Part shown: positions 1 through 15,615 of the stretch, one piece after another
Numbering within the stretch: position 1 is the first letter of the stretch
How the letters are laid out: the number at the start of each line of letters is the position of its first letter
Origin: Dolomedes plantarius
Taxonomy: Eukaryota; Arthropoda; Arachnida; Araneae; Dolomedidae
DNA length: 64,000 nt
NCBI GenBank assembly: GCA_907164885.2
Contig: OU015495.1
Location: forward strand, 102,314,622 to 102,378,621
Direction: 5' to 3'
Program-made: the position numbers and the translations under genes
Notes under the pieces: generated by a model
Told to the model about the DNA's origin: nothing
The model's database searches: none
The model's input: only the letters and a program-made list of their open reading frames with translations

Positions 1-159
1 TTTTTCAAAAATCTCTCTTAGTGCACCCATACAAAATAAGATTAATCGCCATGCAAAATTTCAGCCCTTTAGGTCCAGCGGTTTGGTCTGTGCGTTGTAT
101 GTCAGTCAGTCAGTGAATGAATGAATGAGTCAGTTACGGAACTGTTTTATATATATAGA
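1..159 (-). mobile_element. Helitron 5' end fragment, runs off the left edge
   Basis: The reverse complement begins TCTATATATATAAAACAG, directly preceded by A. It matches the first ~165 bp of the Helitron at 6435-7234, including the ATTC simple repeat, the run of CTGA repeats and the segment around GACCAAACCGCTGGACC. The ATTC array is shorter here, about 3 units against 7. Only the 5' portion is present and the 3' end lies outside the window. Helitrons are rolling-circle elements that insert between A and T. No Rep/helicase coding is visible, so this is non-autonomous or truncated. Confidence 0.75.
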
Positions 160-1798
160 TTAATACGTACTTTGTCAGGGGTTGATTTCTGTAGATATAC
201 ATCTGCAGCTTCTGCAAAATATCATTCTCAGTCAGTCACTGAAGAAAAAGACGCGATGCATTCTACAGGTGTCAGAAACTTCACCAGTACTTGTTAGCGT
301 TGATGCGGAGAATCCATCTAGGGAAATATGAAAGGTCCGGGAGGCATCCGTCATGGGTGTCTTTTTCTGCTATTATACCATGACAGGTGTCAATATGTAT
401 GACATAGGATTGAGACTTCCTGAAAAGGCAATAGAGATGCGTCGAAATACCTTATTGGTTCATTCGCTTAATCTCTAACTTCCGTTAGGGACAAGATTGA
501 TGATGTTTGGACCTCAAACCTTTTTGGCTGATTAGAATTTTCAGAAGGGGGGAATATATTTTTACAGCAGGGTATAAAATATGATTAACCCCAATTAAAT
601 AATTTAAAAAATTCATTTGAGATCAGAGCATTCTAATATCATCTGTACTATCCCTCACCGACAACTAATGGTAACATTTTACCATTAAGGTTATGGTGGA
701 CTTTACAAAGCGATTTTTGAAATTCTTACTTCAGACATATGAAATTTTGCATAAATATTCATTTAAGTATAACTATATCAAGCATTTTATAAAATTTTAT
801 AAATATATTTAAAAAATATTTATATTTTAAAAATTGAAATTTGTATTATGTTTTTAAAATGTTCCTTGAGATCCAATTTTCAACTTTTCCCCTTAATTTT
901 GCATTTATATTTCTTATAAATGCAATTTGAATAGCGTCATGAATTACTTTTTGCTTTCATTGAATAGTTAATTTCCAGTAAATACTTTTATGTTTGTACT
1001 CTGAATTTTCGAGAAATTTTTGTACTTTTCTACACTTAAGTTAAACTTTGATAATCTGAATGATGTCGAGACCTGAAATGGTGGATGCATAACTTTATTT
1101 TTATGCATTAGACGTATCTTTATCATAAATTTTATAAAATTTCGTCTAAAATTATGACGCAAAGAGCCTTTCAAAACTTAAAAATCTGGAAATTACGCAT
1201 TTTGAGAAAAAGCCATTTAAATGATTTTTTTCACCTACCTTTAATATTTACTTTTCTACAGTCACCAAGTTTTCATTTTAATTTTCATTACAAATTTTAA
1301 ATGCATTTTATTTCAATATTTACATATTTTTTAAATATTAATACACCCCAAATAAATTCCAATTTTTGGTAATTTGAAAGTCCTCCATCCCCTTAAATAA
1401 TTGCCAGGCATTATTTTTATATATCATAGAGCTCTCCTCTGAACATCTGTCTGTTCTAATGCGACAAATGCTCCATAATTATAAATAATCCTGCAAAAAT
1501 AATAATTTAGAAATACTCAAACAAATGAAATAATTAAGAGAAAGAAATTCAAACAACCAGGATAATCCTGTCGATACATCCTTATTTTTGTTGACTTAAA
1601 GAACCTGGTGTGTCGAAAATTTTACGCCGTGGTACAAAATAAATTGAAATCGAGATGTTTCCGCCATTTAAATGTTTTGCAAATTTAACTTACTTGCGAG
1701 TAATTCATACTCAGTTTTGGACTATTTATCATAAACGTGCAACGTAAACAAGTGTAAGGTTGCATAAATATAGTGGCATAATTTTATACAATTAAGAT
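160..1798. other. anonymous AT-rich DNA
   Basis: This stretch has no credible coding frame, TIR pair or tRNA-like promoter that I can recognise. Short frames, such as the minus-strand one near 968-1174, show no family motif. It is best treated as decayed repeat or unique intergenic sequence. Confidence 0.6.
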
Positions 1799-1800
1799 TT

Positions 1801-1996
1801 CAAATTTATGTGCCTGAAAATAATACATATGTATGGAAAATTTATGCATCTGAAAATAATACATATGGAATTCAAAAACTTATATTGGTTAGTGTAATTC
1901 TCTGCAATTTAATTTTACATATCTGTTTTATATTAAATCTATATATTATTATATTCTTAAAGGACATATTACCGGAATTTTTAATTAAGATTTTTT
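1801..1996 (+). repeat. dispersed repeat R1, copy 1
   Basis: About 196 bp recur in direct orientation at 4929-5102. Shared landmarks are TATGGAAAATTTATGCATC, the TGAAAATAATACATA motif, CTCTGCAATTTAATTTTA, and an end at TTTTTAATTAAGATAT-like sequence. This copy also carries an internal duplication of a ~28-bp unit (TGAAAATAATACATATG twice) that the other copy has once. No TIRs are obvious, so the class is unknown. Confidence 0.7.
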
Positions 1997-3062
1997 AATC
2001 AAAATTTATTTTTAAATGATTAGAAAATATAATTGTATATATAGCCAATTACTCTCGTTTAGAAATCTGTTATAACAAGACGTACTCAAAAACTCTAAAT
2101 TACCCCCACCGAAACAATAATATAGAAATATTCAAGTAATAAGAATATTTTAGACTGGTACTTAAATAGTAACATCAAAGAAACTGGTGCCACAATACCT
2201 TTTATTCCTTTAAAGAATCAGGTGGAGAAATATTTTTACGCAATGACATAAAATACAGTATAGATGAGATAATTCCACCTTTTATGTACTAGAAATACTC
2301 ACATACTTCCTGTCATTTAGACATTCGTTGTAATAGGACACATGTTCGTAAAAGTATTAGCAAGTTTGGGCAAAGAATGAACATTATTATGAGGAGTATG
2401 AGTAAAGTATGAGCAAAGTATGGGCAAATTTTTAGTATTACTATAAGAGATGTTTGAGGAAAAAGAATTTTAGAGTAATATTTGTTTTCGCTATTGAATA
2501 TCTAAGCCAAATTTATTTAATATCGCAGCATTAATACTGCTTCATAATTGTTTACAGACGTTTTGCCTATTCATATGTTAGATAAGAATTGAGAAAAAAT
2601 GCGAAATGAAATCTCTTGTGTTTTACGCCTTACTCACGATTCAAAGCCTTCTTTATTGGAAATAATTTGTAGAAATTAAGCCATTTACAATCAATTTTTA
2701 CCCTCATAATTTGGAGGTAAAATAAAATGGAGAAATTGACAGTATGAATCTCATGTTTTTAAAAAATAAATGACATATCCAATGTTTCTTCCTGCAATCG
2801 TCACATTGCAAGTTATAACCAGGTTTTACAGTACCTGATATACTCGTACTTTCAATGTTTGTACCTAGAGAACATTTATAGGTTATTTAAAAGTTGGGAT
2901 TTAAATTTCAAAGCATTCATTTAAAGTGTACTGCTGTCAAGAAATTTTAAATGTCAAAACCGACAATAACGATTCAACGCTCCGGTTCCCCCACCAGTAG
3001 ATGAAACTTTAATTCCAATTATTTGTTTAATTATAGAATTTTGGCGACAAATTTCACTGATA

Positions 3063-4363
3063 TCTGTATATTTAAGGGGGTCCAGGACACAAAATTGTTC
3101 GAATTTTCGAAAAAAAATTTATTGCATTAAACATTTCTGTGTCCTTTTGCGCTTAAAATGACGTTTAAATCATGTTTCTATCTTAATTAGAACAGGAGAA
3201 ATTATTATTTTTTTTGCAACATTGTTGTAGCCAAGGGTTATTTAAACCTGTAAGTGCGTTTTTCTGCATGATGGGTTTTCCCCCATTTCTCGTCTTTAAA
3301 TTGTTATAAGTCAAGAACCGTTAAAGATAAATTTTTGAAACTTGGAACATGTCTTTTTCCATTATTTTACTTTAATTTTGATTCAGCAAATTTGAAAAAA
3401 ATATTTACATTTGAAAATATGATTTTTTAAAAATATGTTACATCATTTTTTTTGTAATTTTTAATATAAATATTTTTAATTTTTAAAAAAATTAATATTT
3501 AAAAAAATACTGAATCAAAATTAAAACTTATATTTTTCTGTTTAATTAAAGGAAAAGTAATTGAAATTCGAGAAATAATATTTCGAGTTATAGCAATTTT
3601 AAATTATCCCCCTTTTTAAAATTTTTAATTTTTAATTTTTTTAAAAAACATTTTGAGAAGTTTTATGAAGTGATTTTGTTTACAAATTATATGGTTAACC
3701 ATCACAAAAAAAAATTCAAAATTTTAACTCAATAAATAAAAAATAAATTTTAAATGTGTCCCAGACCCCCTTAAGTTGCTAAGCCAACTTTTTGGGCAGT
3801 CCGTGAGAGAAAACTACTGCATCACTTTGCTTCATTTTCGTCTTAAACGAAAGATTGTAATCTGTAGATTTGTCAAATTTGGTGTTTGTAACCGAAATTT
3901 CTATTAATGTGCAATAATTTACAATTAAAAGTTGATTTCTGCGCATGCTCAGTGGCATATTTAAAATCTGCCTTTGGAAACTCTGTTTCTGAGTATTCTC
4001 AATGACATGTTTTAATAAGAAACACGTTTATTCCGAGAAGTCTCCCTAGATCTGTGTCTGCCATTTTTATTTTTATTATAATTATGTTTGTGAAATATAA
4101 GATTAAGCCTGATGAAAATTTTTATTTCGCTCTGTTTAATTAGCGATAATTTACAATTAAAAAATTTGCTTTCTGCGCATGTTCTGTGACATTTTTAAAT
4201 CTGGCTTTAAATATTCACTAAGCACGAGGTCGCTTAAACACATTAATTTGTTTCTGCGTATTATTATAATTTTCAACATTTGGCAATGATGTGTTGAGTA
4301 TAATTTGTGTATTAGTTCATTTATTTAATATCCAGCCGTCATGTTTTGACGGGTACCAAGTAG
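3063..4363 (+). mobile_element. non-autonomous Helitron, interrupted by a TTAA-flanked MITE
   Basis: It starts with TC after A (ATCTGTATATTTA). It ends with hairpin CCGTCATGTTTTGACGG, then GTACCAA and GTAG followed by T; the canonical end is CTAG, so one base has changed. An inverted copy lies at 26980-27581. Subtracting the inserted MITE and one TTAA (699 bp in total) leaves 602 bp, the same length as the other copy. The body contains two related sub-repeats with TTTACAATTAAAA followed by TTTCTGCGCATG. No protein is encoded. Confidence 0.8.
3076..3770. mobile_element. Kolobok-like MITE with TTAA target duplications
   Basis: TTAA lies at 3072-3075 and again at 3771-3774. The TIRs are GGGGGTCCAGGACACA on the left and, read inward from the right, GGGGGTCTGGGACACA. 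The interior is very AT-rich and non-coding. TTAA duplication is known for piggyBac and Kolobok. The G-rich ends containing GACACA resemble those of the Kolobok element at 21897-25326, so I favour Kolobok. The insertion lies within a Helitron copy, and a paralogous copy at 26980-27581 shows the unoccupied site. Confidence 0.75.
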
Positions 4364-4928
4364 TTTATAAATAAAGATTTAATAAATATAGATATTATTT
4401 GTTCATTGCTTAAAAATTTTGAAACAGTCTTTTACTCGGCTATAAATTTGCAAAACAAGAGCGAACAACCCGGTTGTAAAAAATTCAAATCAAACAAATT
4501 AGTTTTTCCTTTTGCGCAGTGCTTCAAAAACTTTTTTTTAGATATTTCCACGCAATTAATTTTGCGTCGTAATTCACCAAGTGGTCTACAGGTGGCTTGG
4601 ACATTTGTGACACCTGTTCACTTTAACATAAGAGACGCTTGTGACAAACAATGTGACAGATTCTTTTGACGTGACACTAGCAGCTCTGTAAGGTTATTGG
4701 GGCTCGGTATGACATCTGTCAGCTGTGACGTAATCATCTCGAGTGTATTGTTCTGGAAACGTGAGGTTTTAATTTTATTGTGATTCTGGATTTGAAAAGG
4801 TTTTAACGGATGAAATAATACGAAGTGCATAACCAAGTAAATTATGTCCAAACTGAGATAGAACCTTCTGTTATTTCGAATGATAAAAGTAAAAGACGAC
4901 ATAAATAGAATTTTATAAATGAGGCATT

Positions 4929-5102
4929 CAAATTTATGTGTATGGAAAATTTATGCATCTGAAAATAATACATAAGGAACGCGAAAATTTATGTTAATTC
5001 ATGTAATACTCTGCAATTTAATTTTATATTTGTTTTATAGTATACCTCTATATTATTCAGTTCTTAAAAGGCATATTACCGAAATTTTTAATTAAGATAT
5101 TT
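4929..5102 (+). repeat. dispersed repeat R1, copy 2
   Basis: Direct-orientation partner of 1801-1996, with the same internal landmarks and the same right end. It lacks the duplicated 28-bp unit. Divergence by scattered substitutions suggests an old duplication or transposition. Confidence 0.7.
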
Positions 5103-5237
5103 ACTTCCATATCAAAGATGAAACATTTATGGATAATTCATCAATCTTATCACAATCAAATAGCAATAACACTAAACTTAGTATCCAAATGTTCGTTATA
5201 TTCGATATATAATCGAATATCTTGAGGTATTTGATTT

Positions 5238-5768
5238 AACCGTCATTTTGACGGTTTCGGATATAATGTTGAGCGCTATGTCTGTATTTATGTCTTCAGG
5301 CTTCTGAAATTTTATGACTTTTCAAATTATACGCGAAATATCGAATATAATTTACAGAATTATATTCGATAGTAAAGAGGGGGAGAAAATGTGCTGTATA
5401 CCTATAAAAAGACTGAAAGCCGTCAATTTGACGGCAATATAGAAAACAGGTAGAAATCTTTAAAATAATACAGGAAAAATGTTAGTTACTTTTCGTATCT
5501 TCCCTCTTTTGCAAATAACAGAAATATTGACTCTTCGGAGTTATTGGTGTTGAAAAATAAGAACTGCACTAACCATGCATATATTTTTACGGATAAACCA
5601 TACTAAGTTGTCAGCTCGGCATACCTGCAAAAAAATATATGTAAATATATACTAATTTATTATATATTGATATGAAATATTTCAAAATTTAAAGTATTTC
5701 ACCATTTTAAAAAAAAATATTAAATATTTTAAATTTTTGATTTTATTTTTAACCATCATAATGACGGC
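5238..5768. repeat. three CCGTCA...TGACGG palindromes in AT-rich DNA
   Basis: Near-perfect palindromes occur at 5238-5257 (AACCGTCATTTTGACGGTTT), 5418-5435 (GCCGTCAATTTGACGGC) and 5751-5768 (a degenerate version). The stem resembles the 3' hairpin of the Helitron at 3063-4363. No full element boundaries could be set. The surrounding sequence has no gene. Confidence 0.45.
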
Positions 5769-5860
5769 GTTCAGTCTTTTTAGTAAAAAAAAAAATTCCC
5801 GTCTTTCTAGTGTTAAATAATTATTAGATTATCTTTAAGACTCTTCAGATAGGGCAGGAG

Positions 5861-6200
5861 GGGTCCAGTTGGCAATGGCAGCGGCCAGGGATCTGAACAT
5901 TACTGGTTCGGTACCCGTCGCTGACAAATCCACCGCCGTGTTCACTAATGGTGGTCGGTGCACGTAAAATGTGTCGTAGCTACAATATCCTCAAAGTTCT
6001 CAAGTTTACCTCTGGAGGTGCGGGGTCAAGTGTTACGGTCTCGTCACATGACTCGGTTCTAAATTACGGGACCCGCTTGCAAGCGGTAATGTTGGCCACC
6101 TATAAGGTGCCCCCTTAAATGAATGACCAGCAGTCTCGCTCTTTATCTGAGATCTAATGGCGTCATAGCCAATTTTCTGGGCATTTGTAATAAATAAATA
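5861..6200 (+). mobile_element. tRNA-derived SINE, family S2
   Basis: The 5' part carries a pol III B-box-like motif (GGTTCGGTACCCG) about 45 bp from the start, with an A-box-like stretch upstream. Roughly 220 bp match, in opposite orientation, the SINE at 56366-56731. Shared landmarks include GATCTGAACAT, GTGTTCACTAATGGTGG and ACCTCTGGAGGT. The 3' part (about 6082-6175) differs from that copy but matches the S3 SINE at 8190-8416. The end is inferred from the AATAAATAAATAAAG-like tail, and no target duplication was found. Confidence 0.75.
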
Positions 6201-6434
6201 AAGTTTCTGCAGATTGTAACTAAAGCTTATTAAAATCCTTGGTAAAAAAAATGCAATGAAAGACATATAAAAATTAAAATTTATAAAATTTGTTGAAAAT
6301 CACTAGATAAATCAAAAGTGGCATACATGCAGTGATGAGCTATAATGGAGCAAAAATTATTAAAAAACTTATTGATGTCAGATTATTTGAAGCATATAAA
6401 AAAATACTGAACTTGACTCACAAAAAAAGCATAA

Positions 6435-7234
6435 TCTATATATATAAAACAGTTCCGTAACTGACTCATTCATTCATTCATTCATTCATTCATTCACTGA
6501 CTGACTGACATACAACGCACAGACCAAACCGCTGGACCTAAAGGGCTGAAATTTTGCATGGCGATTCTTCTTATAGTGGAGGGGTGCACTAAGAAAGATT
6601 TTTCAAAAATTCTTCTTAGATTTTTTAAAATTAAATTTTTAAGCTGTTTTTTAAACTTTTTTTACGTTTGCATTTAAAATAATAATTTGAGGGTTATAAA
6701 ATTTATATCACAAGAAAGATCATAAAAATTCCTTTAAAATGAAATTTTTTTCGAATCTTTACCTCCAGTTCCTGATTTTTGGTGAATTTTTAAAGATTAA
6801 TTTTTAGAATTTAATTTATTAAATGCTGGTCACGTGACTTCCTTTTCTGGTACTTTAAATACATTTATCGTCACGTGCATAAAAACTAAATATACAAAAA
6901 ATAATTTTTTTTTCTTGCTAATGCGGCAGACGATTGGACATTATCCAAAAAAATATTAAAATACAGTAAAAGAAATGTTCTAGAAACTGTACTATATTAA
7001 CTGTACTATATTCTTTAGTATTCTTTATATTAAATTTAATTTGAATATCTTCTTCTACATTATTTTGTCTATAAAAATATCCCTTACAGTTTTTTTATAA
7101 ATATATATATATTTTACATCAATTATATACATTGATCGTCGTATTTATTATATATATATTGGCATTAATTGCATACATTGACCGATGTTTTTACTTTGAA
7201 TGTACTCCGTAGCGAAGTGCGGGTTTTCAGCTAG
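6435..7234 (+). mobile_element. non-autonomous Helitron, complete
   Basis: It begins TCTATATATATAAAACAG after an A and ends TTTTCAGCTAG before a T, the A/T insertion context typical of Helitrons. Just upstream of the end is CCGTAGCGAAGTGCGGG, which can form a short imperfect hairpin and is characteristic of this group of 3' ends. The element is 800 bp, with an ATTC array near the 5' end and no Rep/helicase frame. A fragment of the same family lies at 1-159. Confidence 0.85.
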
Positions 7235-8185
7235 TAATGTATATAAATAATGAACATAATATAAATAATGAACATAATGTATATTATGTGAAAACTTAAT
7301 AACTGGACATTTTGTCTAAATAAAGGAATCACTTGAGGAAAATTGTGGATTATGTCCCACATCACAAAATGGTGTCTACATATTCGGTTTTATGGGTTTA
7401 AGTCGTGATTTTTATTTCCCGTCACGTTTGAGGAATCATGTCAGGCGTCAATAATATAAGTTCAGTTTTCACTTCAAAAATAGTTTAATTTATAAATGAA
7501 AGCAAAACTTTTTTTTAACCAACTAGGGGCTTCGTCCCTAGGCTCGCTACGCTCGCTCCTCTGTTATGGCTAATAGCGAGATACATAGGGGTGATTCTCG
7601 GGCAATGTAAGAGCTTCCATCCATTTACTGTTGTCACCCTTAATGCGAAGGGCGCTTCATCACTGTTGAATTATCAGCTTTAAAATTCAATTAAAAATCG
7701 AAAATTTAAGATATAGACTTTAAATGAGGTTTATATGAATAAGAAAGCTTTCAGCTTCCAGATGATTTAAAAATTTTCTTTGTAAGATAAAAACTCGAGG
7801 AGCATCGATATTACATCCACATAGGGGACGATATTTCTTGAAAAACTGTGTTTCATATTTTGATGAAAATATTAGTCTGTTTTAAAATATTTTTAAACAA
7901 ATGAGGTTTATTTTGAAAAGGAAATGTCTGTAGTCTTAGATTGAAAAAAAAGATCAAAATTCTACGATCATTTTTTGGCGAGTTATCGTAATCTGAAGAT
8001 GAAAAAGTCATTATTTTCCCACAAAAATTTTTAAAAAAACTTAAAGTCCGACGAAGATGAGACATGTCTTACTTTGGTCCCCTCATTTTTCTGCATCCAT
8101 TGGTATCGCTCTCGACCCCATACCCCCAGTGGTTTCGGAGAGATACCGTGACAAGCTTTTGACAGCGGCAGCGGGAGTTACTTTT
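7235..8185. other. anonymous sequence with a GC-rich palindrome at about 7523-7560
   Basis: No gene is visible. A short GC-rich patch reads CTAGGGGCTTCGTCCCTAGG. On the minus strand it ends with CTAG followed by T after a small stem, reminiscent of another Helitron 3' terminus, but no matching 5' end could be found. Confidence 0.4.
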
Positions 8186-8189
8186 TTTT

Positions 8190-8416
8190 AGAATAGAGAG
8201 AAGTGGAGGCACTTGTCGTGTAGACAATTGCCTATAATATACCTCAGTTTTGCTGGCCATTTTATTATGGGGGCACCATATAGGCGGATCAGCATTACCC
8301 CCTATGAAGGGACGACACAAACGGAGGCATTTTTTTGGCGTGACTCCGGGATTCGATCCGAGCACCCTCGGCACAGAAAGCCAGCGCGTAGAACCACAAG
8401 GCCCCGACAGGCCCTG
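8190..8416 (-). mobile_element. tRNA-derived SINE, family S3
   Basis: On the minus strand the 5' head reads GCCTTGTGGTTCTACGCGCTGG (A-box region) and then GCTCGGATCGAATCCCGG, a good pol III B box. A related head lies at 46042-46150. The 3' module, GGGGTAATGCTG followed by CCTATATGGTGCCCCCATAA, matches the 3' part of the S2 SINE at 6082-6175. It ends in a short A-run at 8186-8193. Open frames across it on both strands are fortuitous. Confidence 0.75.
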
Positions 8417-8763
8417 AAAGGAAAACAAAATGACTTAAAATACTCTCCATATTGTGATCCTAAAAGTCAAATACGATGCAACTTAGTCCTACCCCAGTTT
8501 TTTGTCTACAAAATTTATTTAATGCTCTATAAATTTCACGTTTATTTTATTTATATTTCATTTATTCAAATCAAAAAAGATGTTCATCTGCTCTCCGCCA
8601 AATACATGCTACTTATTGTATAATTTTAGTGCAGCGTTAGCTTCAACGGATTTTATTTTACATATGCTTATTACTAAACATTCTGAATAATAAATTCCCA
8701 ATCTGCAAGCATAATGAAAAAATAAAACAATGAACAATCAAAACAAGTAAGCAATAAGAAATA

Positions 8764-9097
8764 CTGTCGAACCCCGATATAACGAACTTTAAGCGACCAA
8801 AGGTTTTGTTCACTTCATCCGGGGGTTCGCTATATCTGAACCATTTAGAAAAATGCTAGAGTTCACAAAATGTATAACTCATTAGTTGCAATGTGTATTC
8901 AATAATGATGTATTAAAAAATTATAAAAATCTATTAAAAATGATCATTAGTGACTTAAATCGGCTAAAATCGATTACATTAAACTGACACAATACTAATT
9001 AAACTACGTACAATAGGAAAATGGCGGGACCAAAATTTTCGTTCGTTATATCCGTGAGTTCGTTATATACCGGCTTCGCTATAACGGGGTTTAACTG
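8764..9097. mobile_element. pogo/Tigger-like MITE T1
   Basis: It is flanked by TA (8762-8763 and 9098-9099). The TIRs are CTGTCGAACCCCGATATAAC on the left and, inward from the right, CAGTTAAACCCCGTTATAGC. It is 334 bp and non-coding. The same family occurs complete at 28905-29233 and as partial copies in the array at 28236-28904. TA target sites and CAGTnnAACCCCGTTATA-type ends are typical of pogo/Tigger-derived MITEs. Confidence 0.8.
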
Positions 9098-9099
9098 TA

Positions 9100-13230
<4,131 letters not shown>

Positions 13231-13452
13231 GGGCTCGAGGTAGCCTTGTGGCAACGCTCTGTCTTTCGGTGCTGAGGTTGCTCGGATCAAATTCCGACAA
13301 GCATCATTAAATACATCCGTATCTAGGCTGGATATGGGAACTTTGAATCCATACACTGGAAAGTTCCTCTGTGAGGTCAGAGAGGGTGGGAGAGGGCACG
13401 ATTCTATATGGACCTGGTCTGGAACTCCCAGCCGGGGGGCATTAGAAACAGC
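13231..13452 (+). mobile_element. tRNA-derived SINE, family S1, internally deleted
   Basis: The head contains GGTAGCCTTGTGGCAACGC (A-box region) and GCTCGGATCAAATTCCG (B-box region). The body matches the full-length copy at 40254-40595, with landmarks AATACATCCGTAT, GAAAGTTCCTCTGTGAGGTCAG, CTATATGGACCTGGTCTGGAACT and GCATTAGAAACA. Relative to that copy, roughly 120 bp between the GGGCACGAT and CTATATGGAC segments are missing. Both sides are (AT)n. Confidence 0.75.
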
Positions 13453-13559
13453 ATATATACACATATATATATATATATATATATATGTACAATGTATATA
13501 TGTGTGTGTGTGTATGTGTATATATATATATATGTATGTATGCAAGGTAAAATTTCTTC

Positions 13560-14750
13560 ATCACTAAAATTGATCTTTTAAACCCAAGTGTATATTTCGC
13601 ATTTAAGTAAATATGTAAAAGCATAGAATTTCTATCATGCTTATTAGGTAATTGATGTCGAAAAAATATTTCCCGGAATTAATGAAGAAAAACTACATTT
13701 CCTCTATACTTTCACTTCGCGGAGAAAAAAATAATCTCTACAGATTGATTTCTCGTGTCTTTCTTTTTATTTTGACAACCCAGGTGAAAGCAAAAGTAGC
13801 ACAGAGATGAAGGGTCATTAAATCTAATTGGGAGTAGGCCTGGCAGGTAGCCTTTGGATCAGCTTTGACACCTGTCGCCTCGCCTCTCGCAGGATTAATG
13901 CCGGGACGGGTTTACTTCTGCGAGAGAAAGAGAGAGAATAATCTCTTTTCACATCAGAGTTTTTTTTAACAAAGTTGCTGCAACAAAAGAATTGTTAAAA
14001 AAAGTTACGATGTATCGTAAATTTTATATAGGATTGTTGATAAAGTTAAGATTATCGAAGGAGCAGTTGAAACGAAAGCTAGATATTCCTATGTAGTTTT
14101 TAGATGTTCGCTTTGTTGCAATTAAAGATTTCGAAAATTTTTAAAATGACATGTGTTAGGTGATTATTTTTTAATATTGTTGAGTCTCAAAATAATGAAG
14201 TGTCATGTCTCATTCTACTAAAATATTTATTACAGAAGGAAAAAAATTAAAGAGAAATGAAATTCAATTAAACGGAAAAAATCTATTACAACAGACTGGA
14301 AAGTATAATTTAATTAAGCCACCATTTATAGAATAAGGTAACATCAGATGTAGAAGTAAATTAATTTTACATTTGAGGTTCGAATGAGTTTATAAATATG
14401 AAGACAAAATTGTTATATTGACTAAAGGCCGCTCAGAACTAAATATTATAAAGCAGAAGGTGAAACATTATACTTGTAATTACTCAAAACTCCAAGCTAA
14501 CTTTCAAAAACATCTTGAATCTTTGTAGATTTTGGAATTTTTGTAGATTATTTTATTTAATTTAACAGCAATTTTAGCATTTTCGTGTTAAGGTGATTTC
14601 CATAAAATTCATTGTGTGATGACTTCAGCCACTGACATACCTAGACCTAAATGCCCTCAGTTAAACAGTTTTCTGAGCATGTATTAAAATTGACCAACTG
14701 ATGTGCCAGAGCTTTTTGCCGGTATTACTCCCCCCCCCCCACAAACACAC
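13560..14750. other. anonymous sequence with the left arm of a distant inverted repeat
   Basis: No gene. The segment 13814-13876 (GTCATTAAATCTAATTG ... TTTGACACCTGTC) recurs inverted at 16923-16985 with nearly the same internal spacing. Confidence 0.5.
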
Positions 14751-14753
14751 ATA

Positions 14754-15009
14754 TCTGTGGCTTGGTACAAGAAGTGCCTAAGTCAGTTTTCTCCAAGATG
14801 ACTTTGTATGCTTATGTCTCTTTTAAAAAAAATATTATTTTCAATGTAAGAAGTACCCAAGTCTGTTCAATGGTTTAGAAAACACTTTTAAAGCATCAGA
14901 CAGATTTAGGAACATCTTACATTGAAAATAATATTTTTTTAAAGAGACATAAACAGACAAAGTCATGTTGGAGAAAAGGATTTAGGCACTTCTTGCACCA
15001 AGAAACAGA
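14754..15009. mobile_element. fold-back MITE with arms of about 100 bp
   Basis: The left arm starts TCTGTGGCTTGGTACAAGAAG. The right end, read inward, is TCTGTTTCTTGGTGCAAGAAG. The arms stay complementary through TTTAAAAAAAATATTATTTTC, leaving a loop of about 40 bp. There is no coding capacity. The left flank is an AC/AT run and the right flank is (AT)n, so the target duplication cannot be read cleanly. Confidence 0.75.
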
Positions 15010-15031
15010 TATATATGTATATATATATATA

Positions 15032-15575
15032 TGTCAAAACATAACTGAACTGTGAAAATATAGTTGAGAAGTACGGGAAAAGGGGGCTTAAAATAATAAG
15101 AATCTAATATTTCATTTACAAAGCCCGCGTATTTTGCTGTGGGGAAAGTCATCTTTTAGAGGCGACTTGAGCGCAAAGCGAATAATTCAAGGCTAGAAGA
15201 TTTATTTTTAGAAATGTAAAGGTTGGGTGCGAAGTCAAAATTACATGTTCAGCAATATTGAAGTTCAGATGACCAAAAGTTTGAAGTCTGCACATGCGCG
15301 TACAGCAGGCGCTCGGAGGGAATTGAGTTTTACGCGCCAGATTGGAGGAAAAACTCGTTGAGAGCGGAAGCTCGCGGCAGGCGTGCTTAGGAATTGACAA
15401 AATGGCTACGCGAAAAGGATTGACCTGGAGCTTTGTTCGATTAAGGAACGTAATAAAGAAGATTTAAGAGATCATGGACTGTTGATTGAGTCATTGCCTC
15501 GCCACTCGCCCAATTACTTAAAGTACGAATTGACTGCATAATATCGAATCAACACAGGAGCAAACACGCTGCCTG

Positions 15576-15615
<40 letters not shown>

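Noticed and set aside
7523..7560. Possible Helitron 3' end on the minus strand (small stem, CTAG|T)
   Set aside because: No corresponding TC 5' end and no second copy in the window.
8213..8623. 136-codon frame over the S3 SINE
   Set aside because: It crosses a pol III-type SINE head and the opposite strand is equally open, so it is fortuitous.
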